From NCBI GenBank assembly GCA_900155415.1, contig LT700187.1, positions 2,170,001-2,234,000 of the forward strand: a stretch of DNA of 64,000 bases. The letters run 5' to 3'. A model generated the notes under the pieces. It worked only from the letters and a program-made list of their open reading frames with translations, searched no databases and was not told the DNA's origin. The DNA comes from Christensenella massiliensis. GTDB taxonomy: Bacteria; Bacillota; Clostridia; Christensenellales; Christensenellaceae. Positions within the stretch are counted from its first letter, which is position 1; each line of letters opens with the position of its first letter. A program made the position numbers and the translations under genes. Below are positions 16,234 to 25,619 of this stretch, piece by piece.

Positions 16234-16983
16234 ATGAGATTCTTTTCAAGAAAGCGCTCTGCAGAATTGTCGGAGCTTGACCTCGGCAATCTGCCTGCGC
16301 ATGTGGCGATCATTATGGACGGAAACGGCCGGTGGGCGAAAAAACGTTTCCTGCCCCGCGCAGCAGGTCATCGGGCGGGGATGTATAAGGTGAAAACGAT
16401 CATTCGCATGAGCAGCGATATCGGTATCAAGCACTTGACCCTATACGCTTTTTCAACAGAGAACTGGAAACGGCCGAAAGAAGAAGTAGGGGCGTTGATG
16501 AATCTGTTGATTGAATTTTTACAAAAAGAACTCGACGAAATGCATGAGCGAGGCGTAATATTCCGTACGATAGGGGATATCAGCCGCTTGCCGCAGGCTG
16601 TGATCGATGTGCTTGAGAATGCAAAGGAAAAAACGAAAAACAACACGGGATTAACGCTTAATATTGCGCTTAATTATGGTTCGCGTTCCGAGATCAAAAA
16701 CGCTGTGATCAAAATCGCAGATAAAGTAAGGAACGGGGAGATCGCCCCTGAAGAGATCACAGAGCAAATGATCTCTGAACATCTGGACACTTGCGGACAG
16801 CCTGACCCTGATTTTATGATACGCACAAGCGGTGAGGAACGGCTTTCCAATTATTTGCTTTATCAGCTTGCCTATGCGGAATTTTATTTCACACCGGTGT
16901 TTTGGCCGGATTTCGATGAAGCGGAATATGAAAAGGCTCTTATTGAATATCAAAACAGACAGCGCCGTTATGGCGGCCTTTAA
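16234..16983 (+). CDS. uppS: Undecaprenyl diphosphate synthase (cis-prenyltransferase)
   Basis: Makes the C55 lipid carrier for peptidoglycan by adding isopentenyl diphosphate to farnesyl diphosphate. The 249 residues contain the signature IMDGNGRWAKKR (about 28-39, catalytic Asp), GHRAGM, LTLYAFSTENWKRP and the C-terminal RTSGEERLSNYLLYQ with an FTPVFWPDF region. AAGGGAG lies about 6 bp before the ATG. It is immediately followed by cdsA (9-bp gap), dxr, rseP and ispG, the common envelope and isoprenoid operon of Firmicutes. Confidence 0.97.
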   Translation: MRFFSRKRSAELSELDLGNLPAHVAIIMDGNGRWAKKRFLPRAAGHRAGMYKVKTIIRMSSDIGIKHLTLYAFSTENWKRPKEEVGALMNLLIEFLQKELDEMHERGVIFRTIGDISRLPQAVIDVLENAKEKTKNNTGLTLNIALNYGSRSEIKNAVIKIADKVRNGEIAPEEITEQMISEHLDTCGQPDPDFMIRTSGEERLSNYLLYQLAYAEFYFTPVFWPDFDEAEYEKALIEYQNRQRRYGGL

Positions 16984-16992
16984 GGAGCAACT

Positions 16993-17832
16993 ATGCTGAA
17001 AAGAATTTTAGTATCGATTCCGATTGTGGTCATCGTAGCACTCGCCGCGATCTTCCAAAGCTGGGTATTGGTGATTCTTGCGGCGGTACTGGCCCTTACC
17101 ACACAGTTTGAGATCGTCCGGGCGTTAAACGGCAATGGAAAGAGAGTCGTAATTTTCACTTCTTATTTATTCGCAGTCGTTTTGGCAGCTTTTTTTGTCG
17201 GCTTTTTTCTCTTGCTGCAAAACGGTGCGGATTATGTCCCGTGGATGCCGGTCTTATCTCTTTCCGCATTTGTTATACTGATCATGCTGACGTTTATTAT
17301 TGCTATGTTTTCGCGGAAGCATACGGCAGACAGTGTGACAAATACGATTTTTACGTTTGTATATCCCCAATTATTTATGGCGTTGTTTTATATGCTGATT
17401 CTTGCGAATATAGGGGAATACTACCGCATGCTCGTTGTATTTCTTATGGTTTTGATTCCCGCCATGTTTTCAGATACATTCGCTTATTTCATTGGTATGG
17501 CACTGGGCAAGCGCAAACTATGTCCTCAGATCAGTCCTAAAAAAACGGTAGCCGGCAGTATAGCGGGCATAATCGGCGGAACGGTCGGTGCGCTCCTGAT
17601 TACCGTATTATTTTGGGGAGGAAAAGATATTCTTTATTTTATGGCATCAGGAGCAATATTGGGAACGATTTCGCAATTTGGAGATCTCAGCGCATCGTTC
17701 ATAAAGCGTTCATTGAATATTAAAGATTTTGGCAAGATTTTACCCGGTCATGGTGGTATAGTGGACAGGATGGATAGTATCCTGTTCTGCATTCCGGTTG
17801 TGTTTATTTTGACAACAACAGGATTGATATGA
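16993..17832 (+). CDS. cdsA: Phosphatidate cytidylyltransferase
   Basis: Makes CDP-diacylglycerol from CTP and phosphatidate at the cytoplasmic membrane. The 279-residue protein has about eight hydrophobic segments. The family signature at the C-terminus reads SQFGDLSASFIKRSLNIKDF followed by GKILPGHGGIVDRMDS, containing the metal- and CTP-binding acidic residues. DTFAYFIGMALGKRK (about 160) is also typical. AAGGAG precedes the ATG. It lies between uppS and dxr in the same operon. Confidence 0.96.
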   Translation: MLKRILVSIPIVVIVALAAIFQSWVLVILAAVLALTTQFEIVRALNGNGKRVVIFTSYLFAVVLAAFFVGFFLLLQNGADYVPWMPVLSLSAFVILIMLTFIIAMFSRKHTADSVTNTIFTFVYPQLFMALFYMLILANIGEYYRMLVVFLMVLIPAMFSDTFAYFIGMALGKRKLCPQISPKKTVAGSIAGIIGGTVGALLITVLFWGGKDILYFMASGAILGTISQFGDLSASFIKRSLNIKDFGKILPGHGGIVDRMDSILFCIPVVFILTTTGLI

Positions 17833-17848
17833 CTGCAAGGAGACAGCA

Positions 17849-19009
17849 TTGAGAAACATAACGATATTAGGTGCGACCGGTTCGGTCGGAAAACAATCGG
17901 TGGATGTGGCGAAGGCCTATCCGGACAAGATACATGTCGGCTGTATTTCAGCGCACAGAGATGTTGAGGCTCTTGCGGAAGCAGCAAATGAGTTGCGGCC
18001 GGAGTATGTTGCATTTACGGGAGCAGAGACTGAACTGAACCAAGTAGAAAAGCTGCTGGACTATCGCCCGGTTATTCTATCGGGACGGGATGCGCTGAAG
18101 AAGGCGTGTACATGCGGCCAGCCGGATATGGTGGTGTTGTCTGTTTTGGGGATCGCAGGTCTTCCTGCGTTTGAGGAGTGCCTGAAGCATAAAATCACAG
18201 TGGCGCTTGCCAATAAGGAATCTTTGGTGTGCGGAGGGCATATCGCGCAGAAACTGATTCAGGAGACAGGCACGAAGGTACTTCCGGTCGACAGCGAACA
18301 CTCAGCACTATTTCAATGCCTGAATCACCATTTTGATACGAAAGGTGTAGAAAATTTGTGGGTCACCGCCTCTGGCGGTCCTTTTCTGAATTGGAGCAAG
18401 GAAGAGATAGAACATGCTCCGCTCGAAAAAGCGCTGAAGCATCCCAGATGGAATATGGGGCAAAAAATCACGATCGATTCAGCTTCTCTTGCTAATAAAG
18501 GGCTTGAAGTAATGGAGGCACATTTTATGTATCATATTCCGCCCGAACATATTAAGGTATTGATACACCCGCAGAGTATCGTTCATTCCATGGTGGAATG
18601 GGAGGATTCCTCAGTAACTGCCCAAATGGGGCCGGTCGATATGCGGATGCCGATCCAAAAGGCGATGCTGTTTCCGGAAATGGTTCCCAATCCTTGTATA
18701 AAGCCGCTTAATTTCTATGAAATCGGAAGCTTGGAATTTTCAGAGCCCGATATAGAACGGTTCCCATGTCTTGCACTTGCGTTTGATGCAATCAGGGAGG
18801 GCACGACTGCCGTCTATAATACGGCGAATGAAGAAGCGGTCGCCTGCTATTTGTCAGCATCAATTGAATTCGGAGAGATAGCGCGGTTGATACAAAAAAG
18901 CATGAAGGAGTTTCGCGAGAAAAAACCGCAGAACGTTGCCGAAATACTGGATTTGGAACAGGATGTCAGAAATTATGTGAGAGCTCAGGTCTGGGATATC
19001 CGGAGGTAA
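17849..19009 (+). CDS. dxr: 1-deoxy-D-xylulose-5-phosphate reductoisomerase
   Basis: Second enzyme of the methylerythritol phosphate route to isoprenoids; uses NADPH and a divalent metal. The 386-residue protein has the NADPH motif GATGSVGKQ (about 6-14), LANKESLVCGG, the metal/substrate motif VDSEHSALFQCL and ASGGPFLNW. The start codon is TTG at 17849, supported by AAGGAG 6 bp upstream. IspG, a later enzyme of the same route, is encoded two genes downstream. Confidence 0.96.
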   Translation: MRNITILGATGSVGKQSVDVAKAYPDKIHVGCISAHRDVEALAEAANELRPEYVAFTGAETELNQVEKLLDYRPVILSGRDALKKACTCGQPDMVVLSVLGIAGLPAFEECLKHKITVALANKESLVCGGHIAQKLIQETGTKVLPVDSEHSALFQCLNHHFDTKGVENLWVTASGGPFLNWSKEEIEHAPLEKALKHPRWNMGQKITIDSASLANKGLEVMEAHFMYHIPPEHIKVLIHPQSIVHSMVEWEDSSVTAQMGPVDMRMPIQKAMLFPEMVPNPCIKPLNFYEIGSLEFSEPDIERFPCLALAFDAIREGTTAVYNTANEEAVACYLSASIEFGEIARLIQKSMKEFREKKPQNVAEILDLEQDVRNYVRAQVWDIRR

Positions 19010-19013
19010 ATGA

Positions 19014-20048
19014 TTGCAGGTCATAATTAGTATTATCGTAACGCTACTCGTCCTTACTGCCCTTGTGGTAGCGCATGAGTTTGGTCATTATATCGTTGCG
19101 AAGAAGCGTGGAATAAAGGTAACTGAATTTGCGATCGGCTTTGGGCCAAAGCTGATCAAATGGCATAGGGGGGAAACGGAATTTTCGATTCGGCCTTTCT
19201 TCATAGGAGGTTATAACAAATTTGCGGATGACGAGGAGCACGAGCCGGTACCGGGGGATTTTCGTGCTGCCTCTCTGAAAAGCCGTTTTTTAGTGATCAT
19301 TGCCGGCCCTCTTATGAACGTTATCCTTGCCGTTGTGCTGGCTGCCGTATATTTAATGTCTGTTGGGACGGTTTTACCGAAAGTGGTTGCTGTCGACGCG
19401 GGTTCTCCGGCGTATGAAGCGGGGGTTCAGGCAGGAGATGTGATAAAAAGCATGGACGGTATCAGCATTGATTTTACAAACGATTTGACGACTGCCATGA
19501 CTGCGCCGCAGGGAGACTCGTTGGAGCTTGTTGTGCAGCGCGATGGCGAGACGCTGCGGTTTAGCGTGCCTTATGAGGATGAAACGGTAGATGGGCGCAA
19601 GGTGACCGGTTTTACCATGGGGGGAGAAAATGGCTGGCAGGAGGTGCGCTATAATTTTTTTGAAGCCTTGGGCCTCAGCTTCAAATGGCTGTTTTTAATT
19701 ACGCAGCAGATGCTTTCCGCATTAGGACAGTTGTTTTTTATGGGGCAGGGAGTCCAGAATATGTCGGGGATCGTCGGTGTAGCAACTGTCGTGGGGCAGG
19801 CGGCAATGATTGGATTTGAACCGGTGCTCTATTTGACAGCTCTGCTGAGCATTAATCTTGCTATTGTTAATTTGCTTCCGATCCCGGCGCTCGACGGCGG
19901 TAAAATTGTCCTATATGCAGTTGAAGGGATCCGGAAAAGACCAGCCTCGCCCAGAGTGGAGGGAGCGCTAAACCTTGGCGGAATGATATTGATTTTCGGA
20001 TTAGCGATTTTTTTGGTTTTTCAGGATATTCAACGGCTGATTTTGTAG
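19014..20048 (+). CDS. rseP: Site-2 (M50) membrane metalloprotease RseP
   Basis: Intramembrane protease cutting signalling proteins or leftover signal peptides within the membrane. The 344 residues show the zinc motif VVAHEFGHYIVAK (HExxH-type, about 19-31), a PDZ domain (about 120-185, VVAVDAGSPAYEAGVQAGDV) and the second active-site motif NLLPIPALDGGK (about 288-299) between C-terminal membrane segments. The TTG start at 19014 has GGAGGT 7-8 bp upstream. It is encoded 4 bp after dxr and 9 bp before ispG. Confidence 0.94.
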   Translation: MQVIISIIVTLLVLTALVVAHEFGHYIVAKKRGIKVTEFAIGFGPKLIKWHRGETEFSIRPFFIGGYNKFADDEEHEPVPGDFRAASLKSRFLVIIAGPLMNVILAVVLAAVYLMSVGTVLPKVVAVDAGSPAYEAGVQAGDVIKSMDGISIDFTNDLTTAMTAPQGDSLELVVQRDGETLRFSVPYEDETVDGRKVTGFTMGGENGWQEVRYNFFEALGLSFKWLFLITQQMLSALGQLFFMGQGVQNMSGIVGVATVVGQAAMIGFEPVLYLTALLSINLAIVNLLPIPALDGGKIVLYAVEGIRKRPASPRVEGALNLGGMILIFGLAIFLVFQDIQRLIL

Positions 20049-20057
20049 GAGCGGGAT

Positions 20058-21122
20058 ATGAAGACACGGGTGGTAAAAATTGGGAATACTGCGATTGGAG
20101 GAGGAATGCCGGTCGCAGTCCAATCTATGACAAATACAGATACGAAAGACGCTGTAAAAACGATAGCGCAGATCGCCTCTCTTGAAAAAGCAGGATGTGA
20201 AATCGTTCGGTGTGCAGTTCCGGATGTGGAGAGCGCAGCGGCTCTGCGTAAAATCAAGGATGCGATCTCCATACCGTTGGTCGCAGATATTCATTTTGAT
20301 GCACAGGCAGCCATTGCGGCAATTGAAAACGGGGCAGATAAAATACGCATCAACCCCGGCAATATCGGGAACCGGGAAAAGATCATAGCCGTTGTGGAGG
20401 CGGCAAAGGCAGCGCATATTCCGATCAGGGTCGGAGCAAATGCAGGTTCGTTGGCAAAAGATGTGTTATCTAAATATGGCGGGCCCACCTCTGATGCTTT
20501 GGTCGCAAGCGTCATACAAAACATACGAATTTTAGAACGGGCAAAATTTGAAGACATTGTTGTGTCTATCAAATCCTCGAATGTTCCGGTTTGTGTAGAA
20601 GCCTACCGGAAGATCGCAAAGCAGATCGATTATCCGTTGCATCTCGGAGTGACGGAAGCCGGCACCTATCATATGGCCGTAATCAAATCTGCTATTGCGA
20701 TAGGAGCCTTGCTTCTTGACGGGATCGGCGATACTCTGCGGGTATCCGTTACAGGAGATCCGGTGCAGGAGATTTACGCTGCGCATGATATATTAAAGAG
20801 CTGCGGGCTTCGCAAGTCAGGCGTAGAAATTATTTCCTGCCCGACATGCGGAAGATGTTCCATCGATATTGAAAAAATTGCCGGAAGCATTGAGAAGTTT
20901 ACACAGGATATCAAAGCTCCGCTGAAAATTGCGGTCATGGGGTGCGCGGTCAACGGGCCGGGCGAAGCGCGTGAGGCAGATATCGGAATTGCCGGCGGAC
21001 GCGGCGAGGGGCTTTTGTTTGCCCATGGGGAGATCATTAAAAAAGTAGATGAATTCAACATTCTGCCGGAACTGCGCAGGATGATCTTGGAGCTTGTAGA
21101 GGAAAGGGAAGAACAACATTGA
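20058..21122 (+). CDS. ispG: 4-hydroxy-3-methylbut-2-enyl diphosphate synthase
   Basis: Iron-sulfur enzyme of the methylerythritol phosphate route (reductive opening of the cyclic diphosphate). The 354-residue short bacterial form has the N-terminal VQSMTNTDTKD segment, the TIM barrel with KIRINPGNIG, and the 4Fe-4S cysteines in CPTCGRCSID (about 256-265) and GCAVNGPGEA (about 295-304). Its stop overlaps the polC start by 4 bp (TTGA). Confidence 0.97.
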   Translation: MKTRVVKIGNTAIGGGMPVAVQSMTNTDTKDAVKTIAQIASLEKAGCEIVRCAVPDVESAAALRKIKDAISIPLVADIHFDAQAAIAAIENGADKIRINPGNIGNREKIIAVVEAAKAAHIPIRVGANAGSLAKDVLSKYGGPTSDALVASVIQNIRILERAKFEDIVVSIKSSNVPVCVEAYRKIAKQIDYPLHLGVTEAGTYHMAVIKSAIAIGALLLDGIGDTLRVSVTGDPVQEIYAAHDILKSCGLRKSGVEIISCPTCGRCSIDIEKIAGSIEKFTQDIKAPLKIAVMGCAVNGPGEAREADIGIAGGRGEGLLFAHGEIIKKVDEFNILPELRRMILELVEEREEQH

Positions 21123-24100
21123 ACGCGCTTGTAAACGCCCTCGCAAAGATAATCGAAGCGATCAAAAAGGACGAACACTTTTCAAATATCATACAATTCG
21201 ATAGAGTGGAATACAGCTCGGAAGAAGAAAAGATGAAGGCTTTCTTCAAAACAGTAAAGCATCTTTCTCCTTTTGAATTTATGCACATAAAACAGAAATT
21301 AGAAATATCTGGAAATGAGAAAATAAAGATTCTGCTGGATCAGTCCGATTATGCAGAGGCGATCCTTTCCGATGAGACTATTTTAGAGCAATATCTGAAA
21401 GATTTTATAATTCTGTCTGAACCTGCGGTCATGCCGTTTATCAGTCAGGCAAAAATAACGATGGCGGACCATAGTCTTGAAATCGTATTCCCGTCTGAAA
21501 TAGCAGAGGGGATATGTAAGACAATGGAGCTTGGCATGCTTGCCGAATATTTTTTAAAGGATACCTACGGCCTGAAGATGGGGATACGCACCTGCGTAGC
21601 AGAGGATGCGCAAAGCAGCTATGAGGTTTCTCCCGAAGTGAAGAAATCGATCGAGAGCCAAAGCAGCAGGAGCGAAAGAACGAATAAGCGCCCTGCAGAA
21701 CGAAAGGAACCTATCGCTGAAGAAATGACGCCGCCACCGTGGGAAGCGCCTCCCGAAACAGAAGAGCCGGCCCCCATATCCGCTCCGGAAAAGATACCAT
21801 CCCCCGTGCAAATGCAGACTGATTCATCGGCGGGCGGAGCAATAACAAAAATATGTGATCTGCAGACAGATACACGCGTCTCCATAGAGGGGGAAGTCGT
21901 TTTTACAGAGGATAAGGAACTTAAAAACGGCGAACTGATCAAGCATAAATTTGTCGTAACGGATTACACCTCCAGTATTACCTGTTTTTTTCTGGAAAGC
22001 AATAAATATAAAACACGCCTGACCGCACCGAAGAAGGGCCAGTGGGTAGTAGTTACCGGCTTATGCGCAGACGATAGCTTCGAGCATGAAAAAACGGTCA
22101 AAGCGCAGAAAATCGAAAAATCCAATCATAAGGACAGGGAGGATAAAGCCGAGGTAAAGCGTGTAGAGCTGCATACGCATACTCAAATGTCGGCGCAGGA
22201 CGCCGTATCGGATGTGAAAAAGATCGTGGAGCGCGCAGCTAAATGGGGACATAAAGCGATTGCGATCACAGATCACGGTGTCGTACAGGCGTTTCCGGAT
22301 GCGGCAAATGCCGCTAAAGCAAACGGGATCCATTTGATTTATGGAGTAGAAGGATATATGATAGATGATTCCCGGCGGATCTATGACGCTGAGGATCACC
22401 GGAAATTCACGGATGAATATGTGGTATTTGATATCGAGACGACCGGACTTTCTCATATCAACTGTGATATTACTGAAATAGGCGCTGTGCGCGTGAAGGA
22501 TGGGAAACTAACGGACCGCTTTCAGACTTTTGTTAGACCGCGCGGCCCGATCCCGCCCAAAATTGTCTCTTTAACAGGGATCAATGACGACATGGTCAAG
22601 GATGCGCCTTTGCCGGAAGAGGCGCTGGAGGAGTTCCGGCGTTTCTGTGGGGAAGAAGCGGTACTTGTCGCGCATAATTCAGACTTTGATACAAAATTTA
22701 TTTTTCACAAGTCGCGGGAGTTTGGGATCACCTATCCGCATAAGGTAGTGGATTCCCTTGCCTTATGCCGCCTTGCTTTTCCTTCCTTAAAAAATCATAA
22801 ATTAAATACAGTGGCAGGGCATTTGCATATTCCGCTTGAGCATCACCGCGCGGTGAATGATGCGGTATGCACTGCGCGCGTCATGCTGGAATGCTTCCGA
22901 GAATTTGAAAAGCAAGGCGCGGCGGATATGCAGGGTATAAACGAAATGTTTGCAAAGCAAGCAGACAGTAAAACCGCCAAGACTTATCATGTTATTTTGT
23001 TATGTAAAAATAAGCAGGGACTTAAAAATCTGTATAAGCTTGTTTCGTTTGCACATCTCGATTATTTTTACCGCAAGCCGCGTATGCCGAAAAGTGTGAT
23101 CGAAGCGCATAGAGAGGGCCTGCTTATCGGTTCTGCCTGCGAAGCGGGAGAATTGTATCAAGCCTTGCTCGCAGGAGCGGATGAACAGAAGCTAATGAAC
23201 ATTGCTTCGTTTTATGATTATTTGGAAATACAGCCCACGGCCAATAATGAGTTTATGGTCAAAAAGGGTATCTTGGCAAGCAACGAAGATATCAGACATC
23301 TCAATAAAAAGATCGTAGAACTTGGGAAAAAACTCGATAAGCCCGTCGTGGCGACCTGTGACGTCCATTTTTTAGACCCGCATGAAGAATATTTTCGCCG
23401 CATCATTTTTCAGATTCAGGGATATGACGACACAGAGCAGGCGCCGCTTTATCTGCGTACAACAGACGAGATGCTGAAAGAATTTGCGTATTTGGGGGAA
23501 GATACGGCTTATGAGGTAGTGGTCAAAAACTCCAACAGCATCGCTGAGATGACAGAGGAGATCGAGCTTTTTCAGTCCGAGACAGCAATGCCGAGCCTTC
23601 CGAACGCCGCAGAAAATATTACGGAGCTTGCCTTTAAAACGGCAAAAGAGAAATATGGGGATCCGCTTCCAGAGCTTATTGAAGCGCGTTTGAAGCGCGA
23701 ACTGGATTCGATCGTATCCCATGGATTCTCTGTGCTTTATTACAGCGCGCATCTGTTGGTAAAAAAATCCAATGAGGACGGCTATCTGGTCGGCTCCAGA
23801 GGATCCGTTGGTTCCAGTCTTGCCGCCACGATGACGGGGATCACGGAAGTAAATCCTCTGCCTCCGCATTATATTTGCCCAAAGTGTAAACATTCTGATT
23901 TTGATATTGATAAAGAGAAGTATCCCTCAGGCGTAGATTTGCCGGATGCGGTATGCCCCGTTTGCGGCACACAATATCTGAAAGACGGTTATGACATCCC
24001 GTTTGAGGTTTTCCTCGGGATAGATGCGGATAAGGTGCCGGATATCGACCTTAATTTCTCAGGAGAATATCAGCCGACTGCGCATAAATATACGGAAGTG

Positions 24101-25477
24101 ATGTTTGGAAAAGGACATGTGTTCCGTGCGGGAACGATCAGCACCGTAAAGGATAAGATCGCCTATGGTTATGTCAAAAAATTTCTTGAGCAGACGGGAA
24201 CACAGGCAAATGAGGCGGAGATCAACCGCCTTGTACAGGGAGTATCGGGAGTAAAAAAGACGACCGGACAGCATCCGGGCGGCATTGTTATCGTGCCGCA
24301 CGATATGGAGGTGTATGATTTTACGCCCGTACAGAAGCCGGCCGATTCAGCGGAGGCAGAATGGGTTACGACCCATTTTGATTTCAATTCCATGCATGAT
24401 ATTTTGATCAAGCTGGATATTCTCGGCCACGATGTTCCTACAATCATTAGGCTGCTGCAGGACGCGACCGGGATCGATCCGCTGACGATCCCCTTGGACG
24501 ACAAGCCGACGATGGAGCTTTTTTCCGGGCTAAAGCCGCTTGGACTTAAATCAAAAGACCTTCTCGGCATTCAAACAGGAACGCTCGGGATCCCGGAATT
24601 CGGAACGAAGTTCGTGCGCCAAATGCTGATGGATACGAAACCGACAACGATGTCTGAGATTGTGCGGATCAGCGGCCTTTCCCATGGAACAGACGTATGG
24701 CTCGGAAACGCGCAGGACTTGATAAAGGCTGGCACCTGTACGCTGAAAGAAGCGATTTGTACGCGGGATGATATTATGAATTATCTGGTAGATAAAGGCG
24801 TGGAAAAGCGCATGGCGTTTTTCATTATGGAAGCGACCAGAAAGGGAAAGGTAGCCAAAAACGGCTTTACAGAGGATATGCAGAAAGCGCTCGATGATGC
24901 GCATATTGCGGACTGGTTCATAGAATCCTGTAAAAAAATCAAATATATGTTCCCCAAAGCGCATGCGGTCGCATATGTGATTATGGCATACCGAATCGCT
25001 TATTGTAAGGTCCATTATCCGGAGGCATTCTATTCCTCTTATTTTACAGTCCGCGCCAATGACTTTGACGCATCGTATGTATTAGGCGGACTTGAAGACA
25101 TTAAAAAGAACTGGCAAGCCATAGAAAGCAACGGAAATGCGACGGCGAATGAGAAAAATATGGCGACGATGCTTGAAGTAGCGTGCGAAATGTATTTGCG
25201 GGGTTATCATTTTCTGCCCGTAGACCTTAAAAAATCAGATGCAGAAAAATTTTTGATCGAAGAGGGCGGACTGCGGCTGCCGTTTTTGTCGATCCCCAAG
25301 CTTGGGGGAAATGCGGCGGCAAAAATCGTTGAAGAGCGTGAAAAAGGGGCGTTCCTGTCTATAGAGGATTTGAGAAAGCGGGCCAAAATATCGACCGCAG
25401 TCATCGAGGAAATGCAGAAAATGGGGACGCTTACCGGGCTTTCCCAAACGAACCAGCTCAGCTTGTTCGATTTCTAA
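21119..25477 (+). CDS. polC: DNA polymerase III alpha subunit, PolC type
   Basis: The replicative polymerase with built-in proofreading typical of Firmicutes. The 1452 residues are arranged in the standard order. There is an N-terminal helper domain (1-230, including a Pro/Glu-rich linker) and an OB fold (about 240-330). A PHP domain begins at VELHTHTQMSAQDA (about 348) and is split by a DEDDh exonuclease starting at FDIETTGL (about 436). A zinc motif with two CPxC pairs lies at about 920-960, followed by the polymerase core with DIDLNFSGEYQ (about 973) and C-terminal duplex- and clamp-binding parts ending QLSLFDF, a likely beta-clamp motif. Start TTG overlaps the ispG stop, indicating coupling. 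Length and domains are complete. Confidence 0.97.
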   Translation: MNALVNALAKIIEAIKKDEHFSNIIQFDRVEYSSEEEKMKAFFKTVKHLSPFEFMHIKQKLEISGNEKIKILLDQSDYAEAILSDETILEQYLKDFIILSEPAVMPFISQAKITMADHSLEIVFPSEIAEGICKTMELGMLAEYFLKDTYGLKMGIRTCVAEDAQSSYEVSPEVKKSIESQSSRSERTNKRPAERKEPIAEEMTPPPWEAPPETEEPAPISAPEKIPSPVQMQTDSSAGGAITKICDLQTDTRVSIEGEVVFTEDKELKNGELIKHKFVVTDYTSSITCFFLESNKYKTRLTAPKKGQWVVVTGLCADDSFEHEKTVKAQKIEKSNHKDREDKAEVKRVELHTHTQMSAQDAVSDVKKIVERAAKWGHKAIAITDHGVVQAFPDAANAAKANGIHLIYGVEGYMIDDSRRIYDAEDHRKFTDEYVVFDIETTGLSHINCDITEIGAVRVKDGKLTDRFQTFVRPRGPIPPKIVSLTGINDDMVKDAPLPEEALEEFRRFCGEEAVLVAHNSDFDTKFIFHKSREFGITYPHKVVDSLALCRLAFPSLKNHKLNTVAGHLHIPLEHHRAVNDAVCTARVMLECFREFEKQGAADMQGINEMFAKQADSKTAKTYHVILLCKNKQGLKNLYKLVSFAHLDYFYRKPRMPKSVIEAHREGLLIGSACEAGELYQALLAGADEQKLMNIASFYDYLEIQPTANNEFMVKKGILASNEDIRHLNKKIVELGKKLDKPVVATCDVHFLDPHEEYFRRIIFQIQGYDDTEQAPLYLRTTDEMLKEFAYLGEDTAYEVVVKNSNSIAEMTEEIELFQSETAMPSLPNAAENITELAFKTAKEKYGDPLPELIEARLKRELDSIVSHGFSVLYYSAHLLVKKSNEDGYLVGSRGSVGSSLAATMTGITEVNPLPPHYICPKCKHSDFDIDKEKYPSGVDLPDAVCPVCGTQYLKDGYDIPFEVFLGIDADKVPDIDLNFSGEYQPTAHKYTEVMFGKGHVFRAGTISTVKDKIAYGYVKKFLEQTGTQANEAEINRLVQGVSGVKKTTGQHPGGIVIVPHDMEVYDFTPVQKPADSAEAEWVTTHFDFNSMHDILIKLDILGHDVPTIIRLLQDATGIDPLTIPLDDKPTMELFSGLKPLGLKSKDLLGIQTGTLGIPEFGTKFVRQMLMDTKPTTMSEIVRISGLSHGTDVWLGNAQDLIKAGTCTLKEAICTRDDIMNYLVDKGVEKRMAFFIMEATRKGKVAKNGFTEDMQKALDDAHIADWFIESCKKIKYMFPKAHAVAYVIMAYRIAYCKVHYPEAFYSSYFTVRANDFDASYVLGGLEDIKKNWQAIESNGNATANEKNMATMLEVACEMYLRGYHFLPVDLKKSDAEKFLIEEGGLRLPFLSIPKLGGNAAAKIVEEREKGAFLSIEDLRKRAKISTAVIEEMQKMGTLTGLSQTNQLSLFDF

Positions 25478-25492
25478 ACGAAGCGTTTTCAA

Positions 25493-25521
25493 TTGACTAT
25501 TCCTTTGCACAGCTATATAAT
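25493..25521 (+). promoter_or_regulatory. Promoter of secDF
   Basis: TTGACT (25493-25498), exactly 17 bp, then TATAAT (25516-25521). Initiation is expected near 25528. Confidence 0.75.
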
Positions 25522-25537
25522 ATTAGGGTGAGTTTTT

Positions 25538-25565
25538 AGCCGCAGATGCTTGCGGTTTCTTTTCA
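25538..25565 (+). promoter_or_regulatory. Leader hairpin with T-run upstream of secD
   Basis: GCCGCA pairs with TGCGGT around a six-base loop and is followed by TTCTTTT, starting about 10 bases after the predicted transcription start. A second hairpin (GACAAA/TTTGTC, about 25570-25591) follows. The arrangement resembles an attenuator in the 90-base leader of secD, but no known riboswitch motif is recognised. Confidence 0.4.
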
Positions 25566-25619
25566 CAGCGGACAAAGGCTTGATTTTGTCTGACAATTAG
25601 AAAGTTAGGAGGAACATTG

